DNA of 64,000 nucleotides, from the NCBI RefSeq assembly GCF_004005855.1, contig NZ_SACL01000010.1:62001-126000 (forward strand), in the 5' to 3' direction. Source of the DNA: Rhodovarius crocodyli. GTDB lineage: Bacteria; Pseudomonadota; Alphaproteobacteria; Acetobacterales; Acetobacteraceae. Under the pieces are notes generated by a model. The model was not told the origin of the DNA and searched no databases. It saw nothing but the letters and a program-made list of their open reading frames with translations. The position numbers were made by a program, and so were the translations under genes. The first letter of the stretch is position 1, and each line of letters opens with the position of its first letter. Positions 49,451-58,630 of this stretch are shown in pieces.

Positions 49451-51766
49451 ATGCGCCGCCGCTCCTCACGCCTCCGTTGGCTGCGCCTGGCCATCCTGTG
49501 GCTGGGGATACCCATGCTCGCGCTGGCCTTCGCCATCTGGGTCACGCTGCCGCAGGACAACAAGCAATTGTCGCTGCCGGGGCTCTCGGCGCCGGTCTCG
49601 ATCAGCTTCGACAATGCGGGCGTGCCGCGCATCCAGGCGGCCAGCGACAATGACGCGGCCATGGCGCTGGGCTGGCTGCACGCGCGCGACCGCATGTTCC
49701 AGATGGAGTTGATGCGCCGCACCGGCCAGGGCCGCCTGTCGGAACTGCTGGGCGAGGGCGGGCTGCGCCTCGACCGTTTCATGCGCACGCTGGGCCTGGG
49801 CAACCGGGCGGAGGCCGATTACGGCCATCTCTCCACCCCCACCCGCACCCTGCTCGAATCCTATGCCGCGGGCGTGAATGCCCGCATCGCGGAGCGCGGC
49901 CGCTTCATCGCCCCCGAATTCCTGTGGTTCGGCACGCCAGAGCCGTGGCGCCCGGCCGACAGCCTGCTGTGGGGCAAGCTGATGGGGGTCTGGCTGTCCG
50001 GCAATTGGCGGACGGAGCTGGAACGCACCGACTGGCTGCAGCGCATCGACAGCCGCCGCCTGTGGGAGCTGGTGCCCCCCGACGCCACGGCGGGCGAGCC
50101 CGACCGCCAGGCGGCAGCCATACCCGGCCTGACGAGCCTGCTCGCCTCGCTGCCCGTCTTCCCCGTGGACGTGCCGCACCCCGACAGCGCCAGCAACGCC
50201 TGGGCGCTGGATGCCGCGCGCTCGGGCACCGGCGGGGCGCTGCTGGCCTCCGACCCGCATCTGGGCTTCTCGGCGCCCATTCTGTGGTATCTGGCGCGCA
50301 TCGAGCTGCCGGGGGGCCGCTTCCGCGCGGGCGCCACCAGCCCCGGCGTGCCGATGGTCGTGATCGGCCGCAACGAGGCGCTTTCCTGGGGCTTCACCAC
50401 CACCCATGCCGACACGCAGGACGTGTTCGTGGAACGGCTGGTGGACGAGAACCGCTATGAGACGGAGGACGGCCCGCGCCCCTTCACCACCCGACAGGAG
50501 CTGATCCGGGTCGGCGGGGGCGATCCCGTCTCCATCACCGTGCGCGAGACCCGGCATGGCCCGGTCATGTCCGACCTGGACGAGATGCCGCGCCGGGACG
50601 GCCGGGTGCTGGCGGTGGCGATGGCCAACCTCGCCCCGGGCGACCGCACCGCCGATGCGCTGGCGCGGCTCAACCTCGCGCGCTCCGTCGCCGAGGCGGG
50701 CGAGGCCGCCGGGCTGTTCATGTCGCCCTCGCAGAACATGATGGTGGCGGACCGCGCGGGCGCGATCGGCATGTTCGTCACCGGCCGCATCCCGCGCCGG
50801 CGGATGGGCGACGGCGCCCTGCCGATGCCGGGCCATGACGGTCGCGCCGACTGGGACGGCTTCTACCCGGCGGCCGAGATGCCGCGCAACGTCTCGCCTG
50901 CATCGGGCAGGCTGGTGAACGCCAACAACCGCCCCGCCCCGCCCGAGCACCCGGTCTTTCTGGCCCGTGAATTCCCGGACGACAGCCGGTTCCGCCGCAT
51001 CCACGAGATGCTGGACGACAACCGCCGCCCCGACGCCGCGCAGATGGCCGGCATGCAGATCGACACCGTCTCCGTCCTCGCGCGGGCCAGCCTGCCGCTG
51101 CTGCGCGGCCTGCAGGTGATGGGCCAGGCCGGGATCGCGCGCGACATGTTCCAGGCCTGGGAAGGCGACATGGCGGCCAACCTGCCCCAGCCGCTGATCT
51201 GGAACGCCTGGTCGCGCCAGTTCCTGACCCTGGTGCTGCTGGAGGCCCAGGCGCCGGTCGAGGCCGCCTCGCCGGAGCTGCTCGCCCGCATCCTGTCGGG
51301 CGATGCCGCCCATCTCTGCCGGCCGGATTGCGCGAGCCAGGCCGGCCGGGCGCTGGCCACCGCCATGGGCGAGCTTTCCGCCAGCTATGGACGCGACCCG
51401 GGCGGCTGGCGCTGGGGCGATGCGCACCAGGCACTGATGGAGCACCCGGTGCTGCGCGTGATCCCCGGCATCAACCGGCTGATGCGCCTGCATGTGCCGA
51501 CGGGCGGCGACAACAACACCGTCTCACGCGGGGGGATGCGCGCGGTGCCGGGCATGCCCTTCGCGCATGTGCATGGCGCGGGCCTGCGGCTGGTGGCCGA
51601 CATGTCCACCCCTGACGGCCTCTATGCCATCATCGCCACCGGCCAGTCGGGCCATCCCTTCAGCCGGCATTGGGACGACCTGCTGACGCGCTGGCGCGAC
51701 GGGCAGATGCTGCGGCTGGGGCGCCAGCCGCGCCAGGTTTCAGGACGGATCGAACTCACCCCATGA
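49451..51766 (+). CDS. Penicillin acylase family (Ntn) amidase
   Basis: A 771-residue membrane-anchored precursor. A hydrophobic helix (LAILWLGIPMLALAFAIWV) follows an Arg-rich start. The alpha part has DNAGVPRIQAASDNDAAMALGWLHARDRMFQMELMRR. Autocleavage should expose Ser248 in SASNAWAL, the N-terminal nucleophile of the beta chain. WGFTTTHADTQDVFVERL and QNMMVADRAGAIGMFVTGR are further family blocks. Members cleave penicillins, acyl-homoserine lactones or other acyl amides in the periplasm. The BenE-like gene overlaps its stop by four bases. Confidence 0.9.
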   Translation: MRRRSSRLRWLRLAILWLGIPMLALAFAIWVTLPQDNKQLSLPGLSAPVSISFDNAGVPRIQAASDNDAAMALGWLHARDRMFQMELMRRTGQGRLSELLGEGGLRLDRFMRTLGLGNRAEADYGHLSTPTRTLLESYAAGVNARIAERGRFIAPEFLWFGTPEPWRPADSLLWGKLMGVWLSGNWRTELERTDWLQRIDSRRLWELVPPDATAGEPDRQAAAIPGLTSLLASLPVFPVDVPHPDSASNAWALDAARSGTGGALLASDPHLGFSAPILWYLARIELPGGRFRAGATSPGVPMVVIGRNEALSWGFTTTHADTQDVFVERLVDENRYETEDGPRPFTTRQELIRVGGGDPVSITVRETRHGPVMSDLDEMPRRDGRVLAVAMANLAPGDRTADALARLNLARSVAEAGEAAGLFMSPSQNMMVADRAGAIGMFVTGRIPRRRMGDGALPMPGHDGRADWDGFYPAAEMPRNVSPASGRLVNANNRPAPPEHPVFLAREFPDDSRFRRIHEMLDDNRRPDAAQMAGMQIDTVSVLARASLPLLRGLQVMGQAGIARDMFQAWEGDMAANLPQPLIWNAWSRQFLTLVLLEAQAPVEAASPELLARILSGDAAHLCRPDCASQAGRALATAMGELSASYGRDPGGWRWGDAHQALMEHPVLRVIPGINRLMRLHVPTGGDNNTVSRGGMRAVPGMPFAHVHGAGLRLVADMSTPDGLYAIIATGQSGHPFSRHWDDLLTRWRDGQMLRLGRQPRQVSGRIELTP

Positions 51767-52902
51767 TGCAGCCGGTGATCCTGGGGCTGCTCGCGGCCTT
51801 CGTGGGCTTTTCCTCCTCCTTCGCAGTGGTTCTGCAGGGCTTCACGGCCATGGGGGCCACGCCCGAGCAGGCGGCCTCCGCGCTGTTCGCCGTGGCGCTC
51901 GGCATGGGCGTGCTGGGCACGGCCTGCAGCCTGATCTGGCGCATGCCGATCTCGATTGCCTGGTCCACGCCGGGTGCCGCCCTGCTGGCGGCCAGCGTGG
52001 CGCCGGCCGGCGGATTTCCCGCGGCCGTCGGCGCCTTTCTGTTCGCGGCGGTGCTGGTCATGGCCTCGGGCTTCGTGAAGCCGCTGCTGCGGCTGGTGCA
52101 GGCCATTCCGGCCCCCATCGCGAATGCCATGCTGGCCGGGGTGCTGCTGGACCTGTGCCTGGCGCCCGCGCGTGCCGTGGGCGCCATGCCGGCCCTGGCC
52201 TTGCCGGTGGTGCTGGTGTGGCTGGTCATGCTGCGTGTCGCGCGGATCTGGGCGGTGCCTGCCGCCGTCGCGCTGGCCGCGATCCTGATCGGCGTGTTCA
52301 CCCCCCTGCCCCCGGGCGCCTTCGACCGCGCGGGGCTGCACGTCATCTTCGTGATGCCGGCCTTTGACCTCTCGACGATGATCGGGGTGGGGCTGCCGCT
52401 GTTCCTGGTCACGATGGCATCGCAGAACGTGCCGGGCATCGCTGTGCTGCAGGCCAACGGCTACCGGCCGCCGGCAGCCCCTGTTTTCGTCGCGACCGGG
52501 GCCGTCAGCGCGCTCGGCGCCTTCATCGGCGGGCATCTGGTGAACTTCGCGGCGATCACGGCCGCGCTCTGCGCCGGGCCCGAATCGCACCCCGACCCGG
52601 CCCGCCGCTGGATCGCCGGGGTGGTGTGCGGACTGGGCTATGTGGCGCTGGCCTTCGGTGCGGGCCATGCGGTCGCGGCCGTGGCCGCGGCGCCGCCGGT
52701 GCTGATCCAGGGGGTAGCGGGGCTGGCCCTGCTGGGCGCACTCCTTTCGGCTCTGCAAGGATCGATGCTGAGTGAGCAGGGCCGGCTGCCGGCGGTGCTG
52801 ACCTTCGTCACCTGTGCCTCAGGATTGAGCTTCTTCGGCATCGGTGCCGCATTCTGGGGCTTGGCCACGGGGCTCGTCGCGTTGCGCATTCTCAAGAATT
52901 GA
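51763..52902 (+). CDS. BenE-family (benzoate/H+ symporter-like) transporter
   Basis: A 379-residue inner-membrane protein with about 11-12 helices. Features of BenE are VGFSSSFAVVLQGFTAMGATPEQAAS, ISIAWSTPGAALLA, LVTMASQNVPGIAVLQANGY and GALLSALQGSMLSE. It probably imports an aromatic or other weak acid with protons. Translation is coupled (ATGA) to the acylase, which suggests that the acylase releases an acid, for example a phenylacetate-type product, that this carrier imports. That pairing is inference. Confidence 0.88.
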   Translation: MMQPVILGLLAAFVGFSSSFAVVLQGFTAMGATPEQAASALFAVALGMGVLGTACSLIWRMPISIAWSTPGAALLAASVAPAGGFPAAVGAFLFAAVLVMASGFVKPLLRLVQAIPAPIANAMLAGVLLDLCLAPARAVGAMPALALPVVLVWLVMLRVARIWAVPAAVALAAILIGVFTPLPPGAFDRAGLHVIFVMPAFDLSTMIGVGLPLFLVTMASQNVPGIAVLQANGYRPPAAPVFVATGAVSALGAFIGGHLVNFAAITAALCAGPESHPDPARRWIAGVVCGLGYVALAFGAGHAVAAVAAAPPVLIQGVAGLALLGALLSALQGSMLSEQGRLPAVLTFVTCASGLSFFGIGAAFWGLATGLVALRILKN

Positions 52903-52979
52903 GACCCGGCGCCGTTTCCGCCGCCATTTCCGAAACGCAACTTTACCGTTCATTTTCACAACCATACCGTGCCCCTTCA

Positions 52980-52998
52980 CGAATCATTGTGTGATTCG
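52980..52998. promoter_or_regulatory. Inverted repeat upstream of the TPR-WbsX-RgpF gene
   Basis: CGAATCA (52980-52986) and TGATTCG (52992-52998) form a perfect seven-base inverted repeat with a five-base spacer, 29 bases before the ATG at 53027. It lies in a 124-base AT-richer gap. It could be an operator or leader hairpin; nothing in the window identifies a binder. Confidence 0.35.
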
Positions 52999-53026
52999 CG
53001 ATTCGCAACGATTGCGATGGGGCCGC

Positions 53027-56000
53027 ATGATCAGCTTCTTCCGCCGTAGGCAATTGGGGGCGGCCCACCGGGCATCCGACGTGGCTAAGACGGGCGAGGC
53101 GGCGATGGCCGAGGGCAACTGGCCGGCAGCGGCCGAGGCCTTCGCGAATGCCGTGCGGCTGAAGCCCACCGACGGGCAATTGCGGCTGCAGCTGGCCCGC
53201 GCGCGCATGATGTCGGGCAACGCGCAGGATGCCGAGCGCGCGGCCCGCGCCGCCGCCCTGCTGGACACGACATCCGGCCGCCCGGAACTGCTGCTGGGCC
53301 TGGCGCTGCTGCAGCAGGAAGGCCGGCATGAGGACGGGCTCGCCGCCCTGCGCTCCTCCCTGGCGCTGAACCCCGCCGAGGAGGAAGCACGCGCGGCCCT
53401 GATGGAGCACGGCGAACTGACGCGCCTCGTCTCCGCCGGCGATGCCGCCAATCGCAGGCGGGACTGGCCCGAGGCGAGCCGCCACTATGCGGAGGCACTG
53501 AGGCTGGCGCCGGACCTGGCCCCCATCTGGGTCCAGTACGGCCACGCGCTGAAGGAACGCGGCCTGCTGCCTGCGGCCGAGAACGCCTATCGCCGTGCCG
53601 TGCTGGCGGCGGACCATGTGCTGGACCATCACCTGCAGCTGGGCCACGCGCTGAAGATGCTGGGCCGCCATGACGAGGCCATGGAGTGCTTCCTGCGCTG
53701 CGTGCAGATCGACGAGGGCCATCATGAATCCCGGCATGAGGTCCAGCGCTATGAGGCGCAGCGCGCGGTGCGCGAGAGCCAGGGCCAGCGCGTGGTGGCC
53801 GAGCGCCTGGCCGAGGCCATCCCCTTCACCATGCAGCGGCTGGAGCTGCTGCCCGGCCCGGGCCTGGTCACGGACCGGGAACTGGGCCAGGTGCATCTGC
53901 CGGGTGCCGAGGCCGAGGCCCCTCTCGCCCTGCAGGGCGCCGAGGCGCCGCTGCTGCTGCCGCCCGGCCGCTATCACCTGGTGATCGAGGCCCGCGTCAC
54001 CGCGGGCAGGCTGCCCCTGCCGCGGCTGCGCCTGCGCGACGCGCCGGGCCGCGCCCTGGTGCTGCGCCCGACCGAGCTCGCGCAGGGGCTGTGGGGGGTG
54101 GAGATCGAGAGCGAGGAACCCCTGGCCGAGCCCACCCTGCTGCTGGCGGGGCCCGCGCGCTTCTTCCTGCTGCGGCTCGATCTGCTGCGGCTGGGGGGCG
54201 AGGGCGGCTATCTGGACGCCGGCACCCGGCAGACCGCCCTGAAGGCCGCGCGCGGCATGCTGGCCGCCCTGCCCGAGGCATTGCGGGCGGACCTCTCGCG
54301 CTCGGGCGTGGTGCGCAAGGTGCTGGCGGAGTTCTTCCCCGGTATGCTGGTGCCCGGCCACAGCTATTTCCGCGACACGGTGGCCAGCGGCACAAGGGCG
54401 CAGAGCGCGGCGCATGCCGAGGCCTATTGGCGCGGCTATGAGGTCGCGGCCAACATGCGCGATGCCGATTTCGGCGCCTGCGCCACGGCCGCCCCCGCCG
54501 TTCAGCCCGGCAGCTTCAAGGCCATCGCCTATTACCTGCCGCAGATGCACCCGATCGCGGAGAATGACGCCTGGTGGGGCAAGGGCTTCACCGAATGGAC
54601 CAATGTGTCCAAGGCGGTGCCGCAGTTCCTGGGCCATTATCAGCCGCGCCTGCCCGGCGAGCTCGGCTTCTATGACCTGCGGGTGAAGGATGTGATGCGC
54701 CGGCAGATCGAGCTGGCGAAGCTGCACGGCATCCATGGCTTCTGCTTCCACTACTACTGGTTCGCGGGCAAACGCCTGCTGGAAGGCCCGCTGGAAGCCC
54801 TGCTGGCCGACCCGTCGCTCGACATGCCCTTCTGCCTGTGCTGGGCGAACGAGAACTGGACCCGCGCCTGGGACGGCGCCAAGCACGATGTGCTGATGGC
54901 CCAGCACCACACCGACGAGGACCATGAGCGGGTCTTCGAGGATTTGCTGCGCCACATGCGCGACCCGCGCTACATCACGGTCGAGGGGCGGCCGGTGGTG
55001 CTGATCTACCGGCTCGACATGATCCCGGACCATGAGCGCATGGTCGATATATGGCGCCGCAAGGCCGCCGAGGCGGGCCTGCCGGGCATCTACATCGTGG
55101 CCGCCGCCACCTTCGGCCTGCCGCCCGCCCGCGCGCGCGGCATGGACGCCATGTGCGGCTTCCCGCCGCATGGGGTGAACATCCCGACCGTGGAACACAC
55201 CCGCACCCTACTCAACAGCGGTTTCCAGGGCCGCATCTATGAATACGCCGAGGTCGCGGAAGCCGCGATCGCCGAGCTGGAGCTGACCCCCCATGCGGAG
55301 TTGCCGCTACTGCCCGGCGTGATGCCCAGCTGGGACAATGAGGCCCGCCGGCCGGGGCGCGGCGATGTCTATGCCGGCGCCACGCCCGCCATGTTCCACC
55401 GCTGGCTGCTGGCGGCCGCCCGCCACGTCACGCGCCACCACGGCCCCGCCGAGCGCCTGGTGTTCGTCAACGCCTGGAACGAATGGGCCGAGGGCGCCTA
55501 TCTGGAGCCCGACCGCCGCTACGGCTACGCCTTCCTGGCCGCCGTGCGGGAGGCCGTGCGGCTGATGAACAACGATCCGGCGCCCCTGCAGGAAATGGCC
55601 GAGGCGCACAACCACCACAGCCATCGCCGGGCCGATACGGTGGTGCTGCTGCACGCCTTCTACCCCGACCTGGTCGAGGAGTTCGCCGCGGCGATCGCGC
55701 TCGCGCGCAAGACCCGCCCGCTGGACGTGATCGTGACCGTGCCCGACAGCTGGTCGCCCACCGACATGCACGCGATGCTGGCCGCGCTGGACCCGGTGCG
55801 GGTCGTGGTCTCGGCCAATCGCGGGCGGGATGTCTGGCCCTTCCTGCAGGCGCTGCGCGTGGCCTCCGCATTGGGCTACGAGCATGCGCTGAAGCTGCAC
55901 ACCAAGAAGTCCCCCCACCGCACCGATGGCGGTGACTGGCGGCGCGGGCTGGTGGGCACGCTGCTGGCCCCGGCCAGCCTGGCGACGCTGGAGGCCGATT

Positions 56001-56359
56001 TCTTCCGCGCCCCCTCCGCCGGGATGGCGGTGGTCGAGCACAGCCTGATGCCCGTGCGCGCCGAAGCCAGCGTGACCTACAACAAGCGCCACCTGGAGGC
56101 GCTGCTGGAGCGGCTCGGCCTCGTCGAGGAGAAGCTCGGCGATTTCGCGGCCGGCACCATGCTCTGGTTCCGGCTGGCGGCGCTGGAGCCGCTGCTGGAC
56201 CTGGGCGTCGGGGCCGAGGATTTCGGCCCGGAGCTGGGCCAGGTCGATGCCACGCTGGCCCATGCGTTCGAGCGCGTGCTGATGCCCTTCGTCGAGCAGC
56301 GCGGCATGCAGGTGCTGCGCCTGCCGGATGTGGAGGGCGTGCCCAAAGTGCTGGCCTGA
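53027..56359 (+). CDS. TPR-WbsX-RgpF multidomain glycan biosynthesis protein
   Basis: A 1110-residue cytoplasmic protein. Residues about 20-270 are TPR-like helical pairs (AAMAEGNWPAAAEAFANAVRL, ASRHYAEALRLAPDLAPIW). A beta-rich linker follows. Residues about 496-848 form a WbsX-like glycan domain (AYYLPQMHPIAENDAWWGKG, HGFCFHYYWFAGKRLLEGPL, CLCWANENWTRAWDG, VFVNAWNEWAEGAYLEPD). Residues about 868-1095 resemble RgpF/rhamnan synthesis proteins (LLHAFYPDLVEEF, NRGRDVWPFLQALR, KLHTKKSPHR). It likely builds an O-antigen or capsule, with the TPR arm as scaffold. The ATG at 53027 is preferred; upstream sequence is AT-richer and non-coding in character. Confidence 0.88.
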   Translation: MISFFRRRQLGAAHRASDVAKTGEAAMAEGNWPAAAEAFANAVRLKPTDGQLRLQLARARMMSGNAQDAERAARAAALLDTTSGRPELLLGLALLQQEGRHEDGLAALRSSLALNPAEEEARAALMEHGELTRLVSAGDAANRRRDWPEASRHYAEALRLAPDLAPIWVQYGHALKERGLLPAAENAYRRAVLAADHVLDHHLQLGHALKMLGRHDEAMECFLRCVQIDEGHHESRHEVQRYEAQRAVRESQGQRVVAERLAEAIPFTMQRLELLPGPGLVTDRELGQVHLPGAEAEAPLALQGAEAPLLLPPGRYHLVIEARVTAGRLPLPRLRLRDAPGRALVLRPTELAQGLWGVEIESEEPLAEPTLLLAGPARFFLLRLDLLRLGGEGGYLDAGTRQTALKAARGMLAALPEALRADLSRSGVVRKVLAEFFPGMLVPGHSYFRDTVASGTRAQSAAHAEAYWRGYEVAANMRDADFGACATAAPAVQPGSFKAIAYYLPQMHPIAENDAWWGKGFTEWTNVSKAVPQFLGHYQPRLPGELGFYDLRVKDVMRRQIELAKLHGIHGFCFHYYWFAGKRLLEGPLEALLADPSLDMPFCLCWANENWTRAWDGAKHDVLMAQHHTDEDHERVFEDLLRHMRDPRYITVEGRPVVLIYRLDMIPDHERMVDIWRRKAAEAGLPGIYIVAAATFGLPPARARGMDAMCGFPPHGVNIPTVEHTRTLLNSGFQGRIYEYAEVAEAAIAELELTPHAELPLLPGVMPSWDNEARRPGRGDVYAGATPAMFHRWLLAAARHVTRHHGPAERLVFVNAWNEWAEGAYLEPDRRYGYAFLAAVREAVRLMNNDPAPLQEMAEAHNHHSHRRADTVVLLHAFYPDLVEEFAAAIALARKTRPLDVIVTVPDSWSPTDMHAMLAALDPVRVVVSANRGRDVWPFLQALRVASALGYEHALKLHTKKSPHRTDGGDWRRGLVGTLLAPASLATLEADFFRAPSAGMAVVEHSLMPVRAEASVTYNKRHLEALLERLGLVEEKLGDFAAGTMLWFRLAALEPLLDLGVGAEDFGPELGQVDATLAHAFERVLMPFVEQRGMQVLRLPDVEGVPKVLA

Positions 56360-56428
56360 AGGGGGTGGCGCGCGGCGCCGTTCAATATAATACTCGGGCG
56401 TTCATTCCTGCGATGAAGGCGCCCTCCC

Positions 56429-57724
56429 ATGCCTGTAAACCGCCGAATGCGCCTCGTGGCGTATCTCAAGACCGGCCCCACCGCGAACCATGGCGGCGGC
56501 TGGCGACACCCCGCCGCCCGGCTGGACGACATCTTCACCCCCGAGCGCTACGAGGAAACCGCCCGGATGCTCGAAGCCGCGCGCTTCGACGCGGCCTTCT
56601 TCGCCGATACGCTGGGCGTGCCGGACATCCATAAGGGCGGCTTCGAGACCTATCTCGGCCTGGGCGGGCAGATCACCTATCTGGAACCGCTGACGGTCCT
56701 GCCCTTCATGATGCGGGTGACCAGGCATCTGGGCCTCGGCACCACGCTGTCGACCAGCTTCTACCCGCCCTACATCCTGGCGCGGCTGCTGGGGTCCATG
56801 GATGTGCTGAGCGGCGGGCGGATGTGCTGGAACATCGTCACCTCCGCCACCGACTTCGAGGCGCGCAACTTCGGCAGCGAACGCCTGCCGCCGAAGGAGG
56901 AACGCTACGACATGGCCGATGAGGTGCTGGAGGCCTGCCTCGCCCTCTGGCACGGCTGGGACGCCGACGCGATGGTGATGAACAAGGAGACCGGCCAGTT
57001 CGTCGACGCCAGCAAGGTGCGCTACGCCGACTACCAGGGCAAATACGTCAGCACCAAGGGCCCGCTCGGCGTGCCGCGCAGCCCGCAGGACCATCCGGTG
57101 TTCATGCAGGCGGGGTCCTCTCCGCGCGGGCGGGAATTCGCGGCGCGCTGGGCCGAACTGATCTTCAGCACGCCCGCCTTCAAGGATGCCTCCCAGGACT
57201 ACTACACCGACATCAAGACGCGCATGGTGGCCAAGGGCCGTGACCCGGAAAGCTGCGCCATCCTCCCCTCCCTCGCCGTCGTCGTGGGTGAGACCGAGAG
57301 CATCGCGCAGGAGAAGCTGGAATACCTGCACAGCCTGCTGAACCCGGACCTGCAGCAGGCCTCCATCTCCAACACCGTGGGCATCGACCTCAGCAAGCCG
57401 CTGCCGGATGACGACACCTCCGGCGCGCGCGGCATCCAGGGCTCGCTGGACCGCGTGGTGCTGAAGGCCAAGCGCGAAGGCATCAGCCTTGCCGAGGCCG
57501 CCAAGAAACCGCGCAGCGTGATGGTCGGCACGCCCGAAAGCATCGCCGACCAGATGGAAGACTGGTTCGTGAACCGCGCCTGCGACGGCTTCGTGGTGTG
57601 GCCGACCACCAGCCCGGGCATGTTCGAGGATTTCTGCCGGATGGTGGTGCCGGTGCTGCAGAAGCGCGGGCTGGTGCAGAAGGAATATGGCGGCGGGACG
57701 CTCAGGGAGAATCTGGGGAGGTGA
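56429..57724 (+). CDS. NtaA/SnaA/DszA-family FMN-dependent monooxygenase
   Basis: A 431-residue LLM-class flavin monooxygenase. Family blocks are ANHGGGWRHP, ARFDAAFFADTLGVPD, HLGLGTTLSTSFYPPYILARLLGSMDVLSGGRMCWNIVTS (with the TS-rich flavin site), and HPVFMQAGSSPRGREFAARWAE. Members oxidise nitrilotriacetate, dibenzothiophene sulfone, dimethyl sulfide or similar compounds with FMNH2 from a separate reductase. Length is normal. It is 69 bases after the glycan gene and ends in element B3. The substrate is not readable from the motifs. Confidence 0.92.
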   Translation: MPVNRRMRLVAYLKTGPTANHGGGWRHPAARLDDIFTPERYEETARMLEAARFDAAFFADTLGVPDIHKGGFETYLGLGGQITYLEPLTVLPFMMRVTRHLGLGTTLSTSFYPPYILARLLGSMDVLSGGRMCWNIVTSATDFEARNFGSERLPPKEERYDMADEVLEACLALWHGWDADAMVMNKETGQFVDASKVRYADYQGKYVSTKGPLGVPRSPQDHPVFMQAGSSPRGREFAARWAELIFSTPAFKDASQDYYTDIKTRMVAKGRDPESCAILPSLAVVVGETESIAQEKLEYLHSLLNPDLQQASISNTVGIDLSKPLPDDDTSGARGIQGSLDRVVLKAKREGISLAEAAKKPRSVMVGTPESIADQMEDWFVNRACDGFVVWPTTSPGMFEDFCRMVVPVLQKRGLVQKEYGGGTLRENLGR

Positions 57725-57979
57725 CGCACGGGGGCGTTGCCCCCGAACCCCCATTGAGGGGCTCTGCCCCTCAAACTCCCCGCCAGGAGATAATATCTCC
57801 TGGACCTGATAGGAGTTTGGCGCCTTATCTGCATGGGCGGGGCACAATTTATATTATAATAATCAATAAATTATCAGGATATGTGCCCACTCCCCGGGGT
57901 CCAGGGCCGCTACGGTCCTGGCGGGGATGCAAGGGGCGGCGCCCCTTGCTGGGGCCTGGGGCAAAGCCCCAGCCTATCC
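57725..57979. repeat. Family B palindromic element, copy B3 (convergent junction)
   Basis: GC-rich hairpin arms resemble B1 and B2 (GGGGGCGTTGCCCCC, GAGGGGCTCTGCCCCTC on the left; GGTCCAGGGCCGCTACGGTC, GCAAGGGGCGGCGCCCCTTG on the right). A perfect palindrome CCAGGAGATA-A-TATCTCCTGG lies at 57783-57803. The centre is a strongly AT-rich stretch (about 57845-57880) with AATTTAT/ATAAATT arms inside GGGCACA/TGTGCCC. No gene is seen. It lies between the convergent monooxygenase and permease genes. Confidence 0.83.
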
Positions 57980-58630
57980 TCACAACGGCCGGATCTTCCG
58001 TTCCACATACCGTGCCGCCTGCCCGATGATGGTGCTGTAGACCAGGAACAGGATTCCGGCGGCCGTCAGCGGCTCCACGTAGCGGAAGCTGTCCGATGCC
58101 TTGTCGAACGCCACCCCCAGCATTTCCGGCACGCCGACCACGGCCAGGTACGGCGTCGTCTTGAGCAGGGAGATCATGTAGTTCGCCGTGGGCGCCGCCA
58201 CGAAGCGCAGCATCTGCGGCAGCACGATCAGGAAGCTGATCTGGCGGTTGCGCAGGCCCAGTGCCCGGGCGGCCTCGACCTGCCCGCGCGGCACGGCATC
58301 GATGCCGGCGCCGAACACCTCGCCCAGGAAGGCGCCGAAATGGATGGAGAGGGTGAGGATGCCCACCGTGACGGCATCCAGCGTCAGCCCCCACACCGGC
58401 AGGACATAGTAGAGGAAATACAGCTGCACCAGGAACGGGCTGAGCCGGATGGCCTCGGTGAAGCCCGCGCAGATGATCTTGCTCAGGCGCCCGCTGCGGC
58501 GGCCAAGGGCCAGGATGATGCCCACCAGGATGGCGCCGACCGACCCCGCCGCGGCCGCCGCCAGCGTCATCAGCGAGCCTTGGAAGATGGCGGGCCACAG
58601 CGACCAGAAGTATTCGGTATCGAACCCCAT
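57980..58630 (-). CDS. Polar amino acid ABC transporter permease (second)
   Basis: A 216-residue HisM/GlnP-type permease with five to six helices and the EAA loop VEAARALGLRNRQISFLIVLPQML. It pairs with the preceding permease, whose stop overlaps its ATG by one base (TAATG). No ATPase gene follows; element B3 comes next. Confidence 0.92.
   Translation of the reverse strand: MGFDTEYFWSLWPAIFQGSLMTLAAAAAGSVGAILVGIILALGRRSGRLSKIICAGFTEAIRLSPFLVQLYFLYYVLPVWGLTLDAVTVGILTLSIHFGAFLGEVFGAGIDAVPRGQVEAARALGLRNRQISFLIVLPQMLRFVAAPTANYMISLLKTTPYLAVVGVPEMLGVAFDKASDSFRYVEPLTAAGILFLVYSTIIGQAARYVERKIRPL

Noticed and set aside
52844-53026. Upstream extension of the TPR-WbsX-RgpF gene to 52844
   Set aside because: It would overlap the BenE-type gene and cross an AT-rich, promoter-like gap; the added residues look random.
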